Assembly: GCA_027574665.1 (NCBI GenBank)
Contig: CM050648.1
Coordinates: 143,344,175 to 143,408,174 of the forward strand
Direction: 5' to 3'
Source: Rhynochetos jubatus
Lineage: Eukaryota > Chordata > Aves > Eurypygiformes > Rhynochetidae
DNA length: 64,000 bases
The notes under the pieces were generated by a model. The model worked only from the letters and a program-made list of their open reading frames with translations, was not told where the DNA came from and ran no database searches. Positions 1-14,900 of the stretch are shown piece after piece. The position numbers and the translations under genes were made by a program. Position 1 is the stretch's first letter. Each line of letters starts with the position of its first letter.

Positions 1-3000
1 ATGCTTACATGCCCAGAGGAATTTGCACACACAGAGGTGTGAATCAGGATTGTGAATGTGTGGAAAAAAAAGACCGATGTTAGACCTGATGGGTCAATGG
101 AAAGGCATTTTCCCAGGGTATTTCCTAGCCCAGATATATTGGGAACTCACATCCCAGGGAAGAGGTAACTGCTGGCGACTACTGACTTTAGCATGTGGCC
201 AAGGATTTGGTCTCTGCCGTGTTATGGCTTGACAAGCCGAACTCTTTCACTTTGGGTTTGGGAATGGACATCTCTTCAGAATGGGTGCTTGATTTTCTGA
301 TGACTTAAAGAATTGAAAAGCATCATTTGTTGTTTTTAAATCAGAGAGTTTTAGAGCGGTTTAGTTTGGAAAGGATCTTTGGAGATCATTCAATTCGATC
401 AGTTGCTTGTATAATTGCTTGGATTGTGTTCTTGATATTGTTCTGGTTACAAGGCATTTTATTACATTTGTAAGTTTTCTTGTTGCTTCATTTGCTTGTT
501 TTATTTCTGTGGAGTAGCTAATTCTTGTCATTAAAGCCCATCCTGTGGTGATTCCAGGCCTGCCTCCTAGTTCAGAGGTGATTTGTCTTTGTGTTTCTGG
601 AGGGTGTAGTTACTCACTAAACGCTTTAAAGACATACGACTTTTGTCCAGCAGATATTCCCAGTGGATCAGAACAAACGGTGTCTGCGATGTCTTGGCAG
701 GGATCAGTGATCATGACAATGACTTGCAGAGTGCTGCCCCAGGCTGGCAAAGCTGGGTAGAGCCACTGTTACTTTAATAAATTCCACTTGGAAGATAGAA
801 GTCTCAATTTTCAACTTTAGATTGGCTTTCTGAAAGGGTTATAATCTTTGAGATTTCAAATTGTGTATTTCCTACCTTTCACATTTTGCCTCAGAGATTA
901 AATGTTGTGGTCCTAGAAACTAACTCACAGTTATTACCTCCCCGCTGCATTTCAGTAAAGTACCTCAGTTGTCTTGAGGCAGAAGACGCAGCTCTTGGTA
1001 TCCTCTCAGTATTCTAGATAACAGGTATGTCCCACATAAAGAGCTTGAAATGTGAGCGAGACCGAACTCCTTGCATTAGTGGTGAATAAAATGATCTTAA
1101 GCTTGGTAAGCTCAGCAACAGGAAATCTAACCCTGCCAGTATTTACCACTGCAGATGACACTCCACAGGCTTGACGCTGGATCCTAATAGAGGTGTGATT
1201 TGGAATAGGTGGATGATATTTTCAATGTCAATAGATTTTGTTTCCCCATCCGTTGGCTTCTTAAGGACAACACTGCGGCGTTCAACAGCTTTCTGCCAGA
1301 ATACACCTACGATGCAATAGCTGAAGCTGGTCCTACAGGCACTGTGCAGCCTGGAGGCACTGGCTAGGAAGAGTGTCGGTAGGTGCAGGTTTAATAAATA
1401 TGAACATGTTAGGAAGAGCTGGTTTTCTAGCAGGAAGGATAACAAGATGTGAGCATCACTTGAAGTAAAAACAGAGCCATAAGTAGCTGCTATTTGCTGT
1501 CATCTATTATCTGCAAGTTTGTCACCTGCAAATCTCTCCATCTGTGTTGCAGCAGTGGCTCAGTCCAGCTTCCTCAGCCACTGATGGGATAGCACTGCAA
1601 ATCTCGATCTTCACTGCAAAGGGCTTTTCAGAGCAGAGATGAGGATCTCTGTTGTCTGAAGCTGCTCGAATGGCTCAACAGTAGGGAGGAAGATTAGCAG
1701 CACAAGACCAGGGCTTCCCTTTGGACCTTTCCTATTACGAGACAACATTCCCGTGATGCTGCCCGCTGAACCAGACGCCGCTTGTGTGAGAGGTTCACAC
1801 ACAATTCCCTTTCCTTTTGTTCCAGCTCTTGAGCAGACAAATACAGCTAGCCAGGCTCTTTCTTAATGTTCAGATGAGAAGCAAAATGAGAACTCAATCA
1901 GTCCTGGAAAACAATTCATGAGTTACTTAACCACTATTGCTCTGTTGGGTGTCCGTCTTCTGAAATGGAGCTGGAAGATATTTTATTGCAGCAGATGCCA
2001 TCATTTAGGTAGAAGGACCAAATGGCATAGTAACAACTTGTGCTTACAAAAGGTCCTGCGGTGCTTCTCGCTAGCACCATGTCACGGGCGGCCTTGCCCA
2101 GTTTTAATCCGGGTGATGTAATTACATTCGCCGTATTCACGTTACCTCAGGTAGTGCCTGTAAGCTCTGTGTTTTTTCTGTGAGCTGTTTTAAAACCAGC
2201 TGCTGCATTACACTCCAGAGGTTGCTGTGCATCAGGGGTGAATAAACCCATTCTTCTGTGGGGTCTGGCGTCAGAATAACTTGGAGGCAACGCAAGCTAT
2301 TTAGTGGGTGCCAGAGGCAAAGCTACATGACTGCCTGAGGTGCTGTAATTCCTGAGAGCATGGCACACTGCCCAAAGCTGATGGCTGTGGGCTACCTGCA
2401 AATAAAAGGAGCTATTTATGTTCGAGGGCAGGTTTTAAATAGACTTCTTGTGCATTTGGAAATAGTTTGTGTCATAGTTTCAGGGTCAACTGCCCTTAGA
2501 TAGGTCTCTGCCTTTAAGTCAACAGCCTACAGATATTTTCTGTATGGGGAGGGATCCATGGAGCCCTGTCTCCTGAGCCCAGGGTTTTAATCGCTGCCAT
2601 GTCTGATGACTCCTGCAAGTTTAATTTTAGTTGCATGCCAAAGAGGCTGAGTTAACCACTGAGCAACCAGCCCTCACAAAGCCTGAGGCAATCTACTGTA
2701 GCCACGACTGGGGAAATGAGTTATTCTTCCTGTCTCCTTACTTGCTGAGCATTATTCCTGGAGTTCTCCTAGGCACGGAGATGAATTCATCAAGCCTCTG
2801 TCTCACTTAGCACAACCCTGTCACAAGTCTTTGCTGTATTTTTTTAATTGAGAGGTGAGGAGCCACTGGCCCCTGTTTTGTCTGGTCATTGTACGCTGCT
2901 CTGTGTGATGGAGGCTCTTCCATCTGCTTAAACAGCCCATTGCCTGGGGCCTGTGAAGCATTTCCAGATTTCTTTTCCTAGCTGTGAATCTCTGCTCATC

Positions 3001-5709
3001 CCTCCCACTGCTTCTGTAAACTCAAGAGTGACATTTGCAGGGTTGCCACAACTGCCTCTCTCAAATAGTTGACCAGCCCACAGAATCCAGCCAGGATAAT
3101 GTAAAATCACTGAGCCTTCTTCCTTCTGAGGATTCAGTCAGGGCACTTTTGACTGCATTTTCCTGACTCTGCTCTGATTTTGTCTGTCTGCAGGACAACA
3201 AAATCTGACCCATTCTGGCATTTCCCCCCTCCCATCTCCTTTTCGGCTTTGGAAGCTGTCCACCCTCCCTGTGGATGGAGGAGCAGAAGCACTGGGCTTA
3301 TTCCCAGCATCTCCCTGGCACTGTGAGGCCATGATGGATGACCAGGGTATAATTTCCCATGGCACCTTTGTAGAAGAGCTTTTCCTGCTGCCTTGCAGAC
3401 TGCACCAGTGATGTGCTTGGATGGTTTTGCTGTTGCCTTTGTATGCTGTCAGCATAACAGTGGGGTACTTATCTGTGCCCTGCACTGCTGTAAGCAGCCC
3501 AAGCACCTTTCCCTCTTGTTTTAACACAGCACAAGCTTGTTTCCTTTAAGACAGATCCTGACAGCTTCTGAGACAGGTAGGATTTACAGTCGTGTAACAA
3601 TCCAATTGTGCATCAGAACCGATGGTGGAATTCCCGCTGGGTTGGAGAGAGCAGGCTGTACGGGTCTGTAGTTCACCATGCAGATCTCTTCTCACCAGGA
3701 GATGGGACATCCTGGCTCTGGTGCCATATAAAGGTGACACAGCCACCCACGGTGCATCCAAGTCAGAGGCCACCCGTCACAAAGTGAGACACAGCCTGAG
3801 CTCAGGATCACCCTCTACATCCACCTAAGTCTCACGGGGAGAAAAACATCTTTTAAGCATAAACTGCTATATTTGTTGTCAACAAACACTCAGGTCTGTG
3901 CTACCAGTGAGTCCATTCTCAGACAAGAAAACTCATCGCCTTTAACTCCTGTTGAAGTGGGTGATACTAAAGCAAACTTCAGCAATAATTTATTTGCTTC
4001 ACTGTTTGCTTTGTATCTCAGATAAATAATACAAGCTATTCTCTTTCTATGCGTAGCATTTCTGTTCTGATCTTGGGGAAGAGGCTGACTTCTGAGAATG
4101 TCTAGGTCAAACAGAGTCAAGGAGATAATTAGCAGATCCGCCTGCTCGAGTGTTAACTTGTTGGACACCCAGGCAGGGTTTGGAATTTATTATTGCCAGA
4201 AATGACTGCTTTGCACCCCAGGTCATTTTAGCGGCAGCAGGGAATGAATTGTTATTAAGTAAGACATAGCTCAGCTAATGTATTACATAGATGTTATTAT
4301 TCTACTTTCTGCAAAATGAGAGTGATGGTTTCCATTCTTAGTAGTCAAAAAATGCGATACTTTTAACAGCAGAATTCCCCAGAAATACTTTAGATTTTTG
4401 AAATTGCTTTGGGAGACCTGGAAATGATTCTGTCTTTAAAGGCAAAACCAAATCAGGATAATTATTAGACTGCCACCACCACCCCCAAATAACAAGTGAC
4501 TTCTGCAGTGCAATCTCTGAAGTTACTGATTACTTCTACATAATAAGCGTTTTAGCAATCTTCCAAACACATATTTATGAATACTTTGGGGCCCTGAGGC
4601 CTCAGGGCATTTAGATCAGTCCCTTAATGTGGCCTCATAAGGATGTGTTGCAGACTGATGGTGCCTTGGTTCACTGCATTGGTGTTTTGGTTGTATGGAG
4701 CATGCACGTGCAGGCTCTCATGTTGGAATTAGACTTGTCAAGAAATTAATGCCATGGCAAGAAATGAAGCGTACCAGTAATATCTCAAGGAATCCCTTTA
4801 ATGAAGAAGGCAGACAGCAGAGTTGCTAAAAACTGTCCTTTCCAGACTGGGAAAGGTAGAGACGGTTCAGGAGGGGTGCAGCGAGGTGCCTTTAATCAAG
4901 CTACATGCTTGGTCTCCTCCTAGTCCATGCAGGTACCACTTTGCACAGGAGTGCTGTTGCCAAAAGCTGCATCCTCTGAGCTGACCCTTCCTTTTCTTGA
5001 AATCCTTAGAAGCCAACAGCTCACTTAAGTTGTGCGTAGCGCAGCGTTTGGGAAGCTAGAGCTTATCTTTGCAATTTAGTCCGCAAAGGAGCATCTCCAA
5101 GTGAACACAATTTTTCACTGCATAATAATACACAGCTGTTAAATGTCCTTCCCCTTTCCTTTCTTCTCTTACACTCTTGTTTGCCTGGCTCAGTCTCACT
5201 GGCCGACAGCTTGCTTTCCCACCATGGTGATGTGTCTGGCAGTATTTTTGAGTGTCCTTAGGTGATTCTAGAGGCTTAGTTGGCCATGCATTAGAATATA
5301 TTTCAATAAGAAGAAAAACAGATTTTTGGAGCAAAGCAAGATAAAATTGTCATGATACAGAGAAAAAAAATGCAGTTATAATCCCTCTGTTCATGGCCTC
5401 GAAGGCAGAGCCTGAGACCTGTGGGTGCAATATGGATAACCTTCATTTCTGTGCGTGAGTCCCTGGGATTAATGCTGCGTAGAGGGTGATTATTCCAGGT
5501 AAGTTACTTCTTTTCTATTTGCGAAATTGCTGTTTTAAGAAGATTGTAGGTTATTTTCTCTATGTGAATTAAACAGATTCTTATGGGTGTGCGGAGTAGT
5601 TAGGCAAAGCACTTAACCGAATGCGATAAAAGTCTAATGAATGTTTGTTGTGCTCAAGTGGCTGCTAAGGAAAATCCTAGCTGAGTTTGAAACTCTTTTC
5701 TTTTCATAG
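1..5709 (+). other. SLC35F4: SLC35F4 intron sequence (partial)
   Basis: No exon of SLC35F4 or of another known gene could be recognised here. The exon immediately upstream of 5710 should encode the SLC35F helix before the ECSRIFGEDG motif and end in phase 2; nothing in this stretch matches it. Around 355-400 a short segment resembles a very worn CR1 3' tail (TTTGGAAAGGATCTTTGGAG) in minus orientation. The remainder looks like unique intronic DNA with only short open frames. Confidence 0.6.
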
Positions 5710-5929
5710 GGAATGCAGTCGGATTTTTGGTGAAGACGGTCTGACGCTGAAACTCTTTCTTAAAAGGACTGCTCCCTTTTCTATTCTGTGGACTTTGACT
5801 AACTACCTGTATTTACTGGCTTTAAAGAAGCTGACAGCCACAGACGTCTCTGCCCTATTCTGTTGTAACAAAGCTTTTGTCTTCTTGCTTTCTTGGATTG
5901 TGCTGAAAGACAGGTTCATGGGAGCAAGG
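5710..5929 (+). CDS. SLC35F4: SLC35F4 coding exon A (first in window)
   Basis: The exon follows a pyrimidine-rich acceptor ending TTTTCATAG and ends before the donor GTAATG. It has 220 nt: one base completes a codon begun in the upstream exon, then 73 codons. It encodes ECSRIFGEDGLTLKLFLKR, then two hydrophobic segments separated by KKLTATDVSALFCCNKAF, which is typical of the SLC35F core. It ends MGAR, in phase 0. Confidence 0.95.
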
Positions 5930-8900
5930 GTAATGACATGCCTGATTTTCAACTCTCTTTTGGTTTCATAATTGCCCTTAAATCCATAAGCTTTTGTGCT
6001 GCCATAGTACCGCCGCATTATGGTATGTATATACCATGAAACCATTTCTCATTTAATTTCATGATGCAAACCTAAGCCTGAAGATCACTTAGACATCTCA
6101 GAATCCAGAGGTAATATGATGTGGGAATTTCAAGCAGCTATTACAGTGAAGTGTAATTTGATGAATTAGAGTAGGAGGACTTACAGTTCATATAAACCTA
6201 TTCTGTCTTGGGTTATAGTGCTGAAGTCAATTAACTGTATTTTAAACATAGCAACGAATGCTTATGTTCTAACCAAAGCAATTTTATTCCTTGTTTGGGT
6301 AGATTGCTGCTTTCAATATGTAATGTATTTTGTTATGCCACCCTATTATACATAAACATACTCGTGTGCACATGCCAAATACAGATTAAGAGGGACAGCA
6401 GCTGTTTTGCATGAAGGTGTATTTTGCACTACAGTGTTATAGGACTCACTGACAGTAGTATAGACCCTGCAAAAAGATAAAACAGAACTCGAGCAAAATT
6501 ATGTGCATCTGGATCCAGGGGAAAGCAAGCATGTTTCCTGCAATTTCACATACACAAATCTTTTCATATGCAGCAGTTTAAACTGTTGACTTTATACCCT
6601 GGCTAAGGCGTAGCTAGGCCTTCTGCCAGTTCTGCTGATGCAGATTCCCCCGTTGAAATGGCTCAAGGCCTAATGGTTGTGTTGGGTACAATCATGACTG
6701 AACTAGCAAGAGCCTTGAACTTCGCTAGGAACTGACTGCAGCCAGGTGTGATGCCTGTGACCAGATGGGGCCAACAGTACTTGGATCTGAGTTCCATGGA
6801 AAGCATGATGCAACAAGACACTCATCTGGGTGGGTTTGTTTTTAAAAAAACAAGGGCTGCAGCTTTGTTCAGTAAATAATACGATAGAAGGGTTCAGAAG
6901 TGAAAGGAAGAGGCATCCTGATTCAGAGGCATCGGATCTGACTCTTGGAGCAGATACCAGCACCCTGAAGAGAGCACTGTGCTTGGGGCCTGGGAATGGA
7001 AGAGGAAATGGTTTAAAGTTAAGCTGTTCCCCTAAATTCCCAGCGAGAAGGGCTGGCTGGGCAATTAGTTATGGCACGGGGCCTGAGCACCTCAAGACAT
7101 GTGTGCCTTCACACAGATGAGCTCTTGGGTAGGGGTCTGCCAGGAGGGTTTTGTTGGACTGGCGCAGTGGAGGATCTGTCCAGACCAGGCAAAGTCAAGG
7201 AGGTGAACCCGTGTTTCGCAGACCTCAGCTATAGTGCCCTTGAAGGTAAGGACGCAGACATTTCATCTTGCAGTGCTGAAGCCAGACACCTGTATATCTG
7301 TGTCATATACAATTGAAACTATAGAAGCACCAGGTGCATGTGAACTACCCTCAGCCTGCTGATGACTAACTAAGCAGGGATGAAATTCTCGGTTCTTCTC
7401 TACAGAAATCAACAGGAATGGTAATTTCTGAGGCTGAAGTTCCCTCCTCTGTCCCTTGACCATCTCTGCTTCCAGCTGTTACTACTCACTTGTGTAAGAT
7501 GATATTGAGCCTAGCTGAAAAAATAGGAAATCTTGATCCTTTTAAGCTATTTTTTGTCTAAAAGCAACCTCTTTCTAGAAGAGTAAAAGATGGCTATAGT
7601 AATTTCCTAGTCTATTCTCTTAAAGAAACCTTGATGAGAAATACTAATGCTATTTTCAGTTATTTGTTATTTTTCACTGGCTAAAAAAACATTGCTATAA
7701 ATATGCATTAGTATTAATGCTGTAAACACTGTGACGTTTGCACAAGAAAAACCTGGCAGAAGAAGTGAACAGCAAATACTGCACATAAAAGAAAATGGGT
7801 TTGCTACTAACTCATAGATTCTGGATGCACTTTCCTAGTGCTGGAAAGGTAATTAGCAGCATTTTCCAGCAGCCCTCCTGCCAGAATAACACTTAATGGT
7901 GTTAATAACCACGCAGGAGAGTGTTTGAGAATTAAAATACGACAAAGCAGCGCCAACTCAGTCTTTTGTGCTTTGAATGCCTGTACTGCTTTCACCCCCC
8001 CGACTCTCAGAGAGCAAGTGTAATTAGGTTATTTGGACAGTAAGGGGATGAAAAGAAATAAGGGCTTAATCATACACTCAGAGCCAGTGTTTTTGCAAAA
8101 GCACTCAGCACCCAGGAGCACAGCCAGTTTTTCAAAGGAGCTCAGCTCCTAGCAGCTCTTTCATTGCTCCAGAGTCATCGGCATGTCTGTGGCACATCGC
8201 AGTTGGGGATGCAGTCGGCGCCTGTGTACCCAGACACATTTCATCCGCCTGGGCTTGAGAACCAGCAGTCGTCAAGGCTCAGCGGCTCTGCAGCAGATTT
8301 CCAGCATCTCCAGCTCCCTGCCCGCCTGGTGTTGCTGCAGGCAATCTCCAAACTGTCTCCAAGCCAATCCTCCGGCTGCCGGCACGTCGCTCCCGCACCC
8401 CCCGGAAAGCAGATTTTCAGATGGACTGTCTAAAGACAAACCTGTCTTAATGGCCACCTTATGGTACAGCATAATCTCGTCCGTGGAAGCGTTGTCTAGC
8501 GGAAGAAGTGCTGCTGGGGGCTGCATGCAGATGTCCGGCTGACCTGCCTGCGTTTGAGCTACCCGGAGTATGTGTTGTGCAGTGAGAGCCACGTGCCCTC
8601 AGCGCTGATGCTGCAGCGTGGGAAGGAGCTTGCACCCAGCCCAAGAGAGAAAAACACCAGCTGGAGAAAGAGTATGCGTGTGAGAAGGACATACACAGCA
8701 AGGACTACATAGCTATTTACTTATAAAAGTAGTGCAGGTTGGCCTTAGTTGCCTTGAAGTACCTACTGCCTGGCGCAAGGAAACATGGGACAATCCTTGC
8801 CTGCACCGTAAGCATCTTTGCTTGGACATTTCTGAACATCTCACAGATCGATAATGTATTCACGTTACACTGGGACCTCTGGAAATCCAGGCACCTTTGG

Positions 8901-11900
8901 CTCAGAGCAAGCACAAACATTTAAAAGTCTTATTTGAGTAGTTCCGTTGGTTTGAGTTGCGTAGATGTAGCCACGTGCTTAAATGTTTCTGTGTTTGAGC
9001 CCTTAGTTATGTTTCATCTGTGAAGTTAAATTAATGCTTATTAGGTTGGTGCAGAGTGGTTTGGGGACATTTTTCCCCCCCCCCCCAAAGGTTGGCTGTA
9101 GGCTGGAGACAGGTTTCTTTACCACAGCACGTCATTTACTGCTGTGCTCCACATGGGAAAAAAATGTTCCTGAGTAAGATGTTGGTTGGCCTTGCTGTCT
9201 TCCAGGGAAGGGAGGGAACAAAAAGAGGCAGGCTAATTTCATTCCTTACCTAGGAGGCTCCAAAAGTGTTACTATCCTCTTCCATTAATTAAAAGCCTTG
9301 TTTAATGAGTTGTCAGCTGCAGCAACCAGCTTTGCTTCACTGTGACCTTGCTGCTTCTTGTCAGCTTACAGAAGGCTGCAGGATGTGCTCTCAGGTTTCT
9401 AAAGCAAACAGACGACAATTGCGAGGCAGAGGTCAACTGTGCTAATGCAGTGGTGTATAATTTGCAGGAAGAGCTTTGAACATGAAACTTAAATAATGTT
9501 CTCACTGTTTTCCAGTGTCAGGTCTTATTTATCTAATGTCTCATGAGATGGTGCTCCATATGTGTCCATCACTTTAGTTGTTTCAGGGAAAAAAAGAAGT
9601 GCTTGGCTTTCTAAATATTTGATTAAATTAGGAAACTGAATCTCTAAATTTGGCATAGTCAGAAGGAGAAGGTGTATTTCCCAATAGGAAGAATCTCCTA
9701 TTGGGGTTGATGGATCTACTCATTTTCACTAATTACAAGGAAAGGGTTCTCTTGCTGGATCTGAGCTGTGAGTGTACTAAATCTTGAGCCTTTCCCTTGG
9801 AAGGAGGGGATAACTTCATTGGACTTTTCTGTTTTGCCTGGTGGGAAACATTGCTTGAAATATTACGGCTGAAATATTCCAGCTGACAGCCGAAATGCTA
9901 CATCTGTATGTCCAAGGCAAGATGTATGATGCAGCCTGAGATGAAACCAGCCAGGCAGTGCAACAGGGCATTGGGGAGGGGTCTGAAAACTGGTAGGGAG
10001 AGCCACAGTGATGTGTGAGAGGTCCTGAGTGTAATTCTGCATTGCTTCGAGGCTGGACTTTTGTGGTATCTGTATCCTAGGATAAGCTGTAAGGAGCACA
10101 GCAGTATTACACAATTATGTTACTAACGAACTACTCCGTAAACCAAAGGTAGGAGGGAGAAGCTCTGTGGGGACATTCCTGCTGAACAGGACTGAAACTC
10201 ATTCTTCTAAGAGAATTTAACTCTTTTTTTCCTGCCAGGTCCTTGGGTAGATGGAAGCTCAGGGCTCAAAATAAGCATTGCTGCATCTTGGGTGATGGTA
10301 TGTGCGTCCTGCACCAGATGTGTCCTGACTCTTCAGCCAGATGAACAGCTGAGGGTGATGTCTTCCGTCACCCCAGCTCACTTAAGGGGTGAAGGCCAGA
10401 TTCCCATTTAGGCACTGGAAAATGCAATGTGTTCCCCTGTCCTCCTCAGCAGCTTGCCAGTGAGAGGCTTAGGTCCAGAGGAGGCAGTCTTGGATCCATG
10501 TCCCTCCTCTGGATGAAGGGACTGCAAGTTCTCCTGCCGAGAGGGCCTGACTGCCAGGATGATCTTTTCTGGGAAGAAGGAGAGGGAAGCTGTCTGGTCC
10601 CCTCTTGCTATAACCATTACATTACACCTGAGAGACTGTGAGTACGTATGTGACTCCAGTCCTTGTTAAGTTGGGGAACCTGGATTTCAAGTGCCATTTC
10701 ATGGTGAATTTGGAGGTGTCAACCTTATCTTCAGGTTTAGGTGACAGCTAGGCAGCTTTGTTGAACAGTACCTTGGAGCTTGAATGTTTTAAATAGAAAT
10801 AAGGTGGGATATAGACACACACTGTGGTTTGTGACTGTCTTCGGCACTGCGACTGCAATGTGAGGGGGGTGCCTGTGTGCCTCAGTTACTGGTAAAATAG
10901 GGCTAATGGTGAGAGGGGAGTACTTAAAGCTGGCCCCAGGAGATGAGTTCCCCAGTGAACATGTTGACCTAGATACCGATGGGACTTAGGAGCGCTAACG
11001 TTTTTACCTGTAGTCTCAGAGACTGGGAGCTGATTCTTGGTTTCCCATTGTCTCCCATGTGTGGACACCTTTACCTGAGTCAGGCGTGTGTCCCTGTCCT
11101 GTGTGTCCCTGGAAATATGGTTTTGCTCTACTGACTGGCTCTGTTGAAATTGTTCTGTGGGATTTTTGTGCTTATTGCCTCAGTCTGGCTCACATCTGCT
11201 TGGTATGAGTTTTCTGGGACTCTGCAAAATTTCAGTTTTGGCAGGCTTCTCTGCAAAAGGGTGCAGGATTTGAACAAGATGCCTTTAAAGCCTGTGGCGT
11301 AAAGCACGAGAAAACAAAGTTTAATGAGGCTTTCTGGGCAGCAAGCGTCCATCTCACGTTGGTGTTGGCTCAGGAGTTGTAGCAGAGATGCAGGAGGAAG
11401 AAGGCAGGAAGCCCTGCCCGGCTCAACAGTTGTGTTTGGGAGCCAGTTGTTTGTAGAGGTTAGCAGTGTCTGGGTGAACCACATTAGTGTCTTCCTTTGT
11501 ATGAACGGGGAGAGCCTGGCTTCCAATCCGCTGGGGAGCTGTGTGCTTCAGTGGGGATCTGGGAATAGAAAACAAGGTCTGAACCTTAAATATTGCTGAT
11601 TCTGTAACAGCTGGCTTTGGGTATCTGCATTTGTTCATCTTCTGCTCTACAACTTCTAGTACATGAACAGCCTTTTTATAATGATAAAATGTTTAATGTA
11701 ATAAATTTTTTTTTTTTAATCTCTATAAAAAAATCCTATCTTTCAGAAATGGGGCTGTGATTTTTCACAGGTCTGAGGAAACACATTTTCCTTCTCAATC
11801 CGTGGAAGCTCGGTATTCAGTGTCTTTGAAATTCAGTCCCCATATTTACCTGCTGAGGGCAATTAGGTAGAAAGGGGGAGTTTTTCAAAGAATAAACATG

Positions 11901-14900
11901 TTGGGACCCCTACCACTTTCTTAAGGTCCTTGGAGTTAAGACTTAAGATTTCAGATACGGTGCCATTAATTATTTCTGTTCTTTTTCTTTGAAGCTCCTT
12001 AGAAGCTCTGTCTGGGATTTTCAAATGAGGCCAAAAACCTAAGCAAAAGGTAGAGGCTTCATAAAGAAATTCGGTCATTTCTGTCCAAGAAGACTGGCAG
12101 GGCTGTTAGGAAATACCGTGCACAGCTGGAGCAGCCTGGAAGACCTCCCAGTGGTACTCTGGTATTCCACAATACAGGGGTTTGATGTCCAGGAACGTTG
12201 GCCATCTAAATGTTTACATTTCAAGTCAAATTGGTGGTGTTGCTAAGTATTTCTCTTGTTGTATAGTAGAGCATAATGACTTAAAATTTCTTTATCTTGG
12301 AGTCGTATCTCCAAAGTGGCTGTTTAGCTTCTAAAATACTTAATGATGGATGTTCTGCCATAGGTCCCAGGAGAATTTGCAATGCTGTAGATCCATATCA
12401 CTATCAGTGCATACACTTTCGTTATGTTTTACATCTCTCCCAACTGTACATAATTTTCCCTATTTAAGGGAAAGCAAGAAAACTTCAAGTCAGAGAAAGT
12501 AGCTAGTGACACTCATTAAAGCCCCACGCGGTGATAATCTCCTTCCGTGTAATGAAATTGCACTGAGCTTTGCATTGCTTTGCTTTGTCTGTGCAGATAG
12601 TTGCAGCAATAATGGCAATCACAGGAATCGTAATGATGGCATATGCAGATGGTTTCCAGGGCGATTCAATTATCGGGGTAGCATATGCTGTTGGATCAGC
12701 CTCTACATCTGCATTGTATAAGGTAGGTCGTAACTGTTTATTCGTATTCTTATATTCTTTAACATTGGATGTTAAAAATGCATGAGTACAAAGCGAATCA
12801 CTAGAAAATGTGTGTTTTATTTTATTCATCCCTCCTGCATCATTCATATTGGCGATGTCATGATGTTAGAAAATCTACTATGAGGGTAATTAGTTGTTAG
12901 CTGCCAAATATTCAGAATGACTTTGCTTTATGAGCCTTTAATGAAATCTCCATTACTGTGCTGCAAGGAGTTTAGGATCATGTTTTAATCATTTCCTGCC
13001 CTTGCAGTTTATCAATGCTGTTTCAAAGGGGCTTGCCATATGCAGCAGGGAGGAGAGCCTGGATGCGGATAGTGCCGCTTTCCCTGAGCAGGGATGGACG
13101 ACTCATCCCTGGTCTGCACTGCAGCTCTCTTGTGTATTCCGTGCTCGTGCTGGGCTTGGAGCCCCTCGTGCAGGTGATGTGTTAGAGACAATGCAGGGGT
13201 TTGCCCCCTGCTTGAAAGTACCAACTGCTCTTGAAGATGAAGGATGCAGGGCAGGGATGTGACTGAGTTAGAAACAGGTTGGGCTAAAGGTGGCTCTATT
13301 TATTGTCAGCTCAAGGAGGACTTAGTCATAGTGGGATGAGAAGTTGCCTCCCAGCTTTAGATGCTGTTTGTCTCACTGATAAATTTGTCATGACCTGCAT
13401 GATCCTAAATTCATGCACTTTGAGTGATTTGTGAGTGGTCAAGTCCCCCGTGAGGCTTGTGCTGCCTGTGAATTGAAGCGAGTCCCTCCTAGGCTTTCCT
13501 CTCACAGCAGGTTCATGCTGAGAAAGTCACTGGAGTCCCCTCAGCAGTGCCAAGCACAGCCCAAATTCTGTAACTCGCATTGCAGGAGTGGCGTTATCCT
13601 TGGGTTCTTAGTTACACTTGCTCCTCGTGGCGTTTTGTGTTAATAACATGGTACCCCCCTCTGTGCTAAACCCCAGGAAAGGGCGGAAACCAGACCAAAG
13701 CTCACCTCGCAAAACTCTTCTGCAGGGAAGGGCCAAGTTGTGGCACACTGTCCCGGTCAGGACTGTCCCCGTGCCCCATTCTCCCCAAGGGAGTGGAGGA
13801 GTCTCTGCAGGAAGACTTCACTTCCCACGACAAGCACAAAGTCTAAACCCTCTTCTCTCCTTTGCAGGTTCTATTCAAAATGTTTCTTGGAAGTGCGAAC
13901 TTCGGGGAAGCAGCTCATTTTGTTTCTACTCTGGGTTTCTTCAATTTAATTTTCATCTCCGTTACCCCAGTCATACTGTATTTTACGAAAGTGGAGTACT
14001 GGTCCCCCTTTTCTGCTGTGCCGTGGGGTTACCTGTGCGGAGTAGCCGGCCTCTGGTTAGGTATGTGTTAAAAAAATATACTTATTTTTGCCCTTCTCCT
14101 CACCCCCCCAATACAAAATTAGCTTCAGGCACAAACAATTACCCCCACCTTAAGCATCAGAGATCTCGGACAGATGAAATCTGATCCCAGTGCAAACTGG
14201 TACTGCATGAGAAATTATCCATATTTTTTCATAGGAAGCCTTAACACTAACAGCAGAGAATAAACTAAATGTCCACTTCACATCTTTGCATTCCTGCTCT
14301 ACTTTCATTGGCATTTCCCTGTGTCTGGCACAGCTTGATTGCTATAAATCCGATTTCAAAGGGCTGCGTGTACCCAACAGTTCCTGGCATGCTCTATGGG
14401 GTGTGTGTGCACTGACACAGGGACCCACAGCGCTGGGGCAACTTTCAGTGGGTGCTGCAGAGCTCTGGGCAGAGCTTGCACAGCTTTGCATTAGCCTGCA
14501 AAGGTTGGAGCTGTTTCTTCTCCTGCAGTCTTTACCTTCCCTCCGCTCCTCCACGGCACTGCCTCTTTCAGAGCTATCTTCTACCCAGGCAAAATATCTA
14601 TTGGATTCAGCCCAGGGGTGTTTTAATTTCCAGATATAACATCCTTTCCTTCAGTCAGGTCTATTATTTCATAATTGAAGAAGTTTTTGTCTCCACTACA
14701 AGTATATTAAATGGAAACACAGAGGATGTCATTGCCCCGTACGTAGCCCATCCATGCAGCCATCCCGAGATGTGGTCAGGCTGACAGCCGAGGTGCTGTG
14801 AGCACCTTGGAACTGCTCAAACCTGAATTGCAGCCACCCTCTGAGCACCTAAGGGACAAAAAGTAAGGATAACTTACCACCCAGAGATCTATCCAAGTGT

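Noticed and set aside
2133-8868. The 13-mer GTATTCACGTTAC occurs near 2133 and again near 8853
   Set aside because: Repeated 13-mers are expected by chance many times in 64 kb.
9041-9060. TTAGGTTGGTGCAGAGTGG, resembling a mariner terminal repeat
   Set aside because: Only about 15 bases resemble it; no second inverted end or TA-flanked element is present.
13618-14184. 188-codon frame overlapping SLC35F4 exon C
   Set aside because: It is a different frame of the real exon and flanking intron, with no splice logic.
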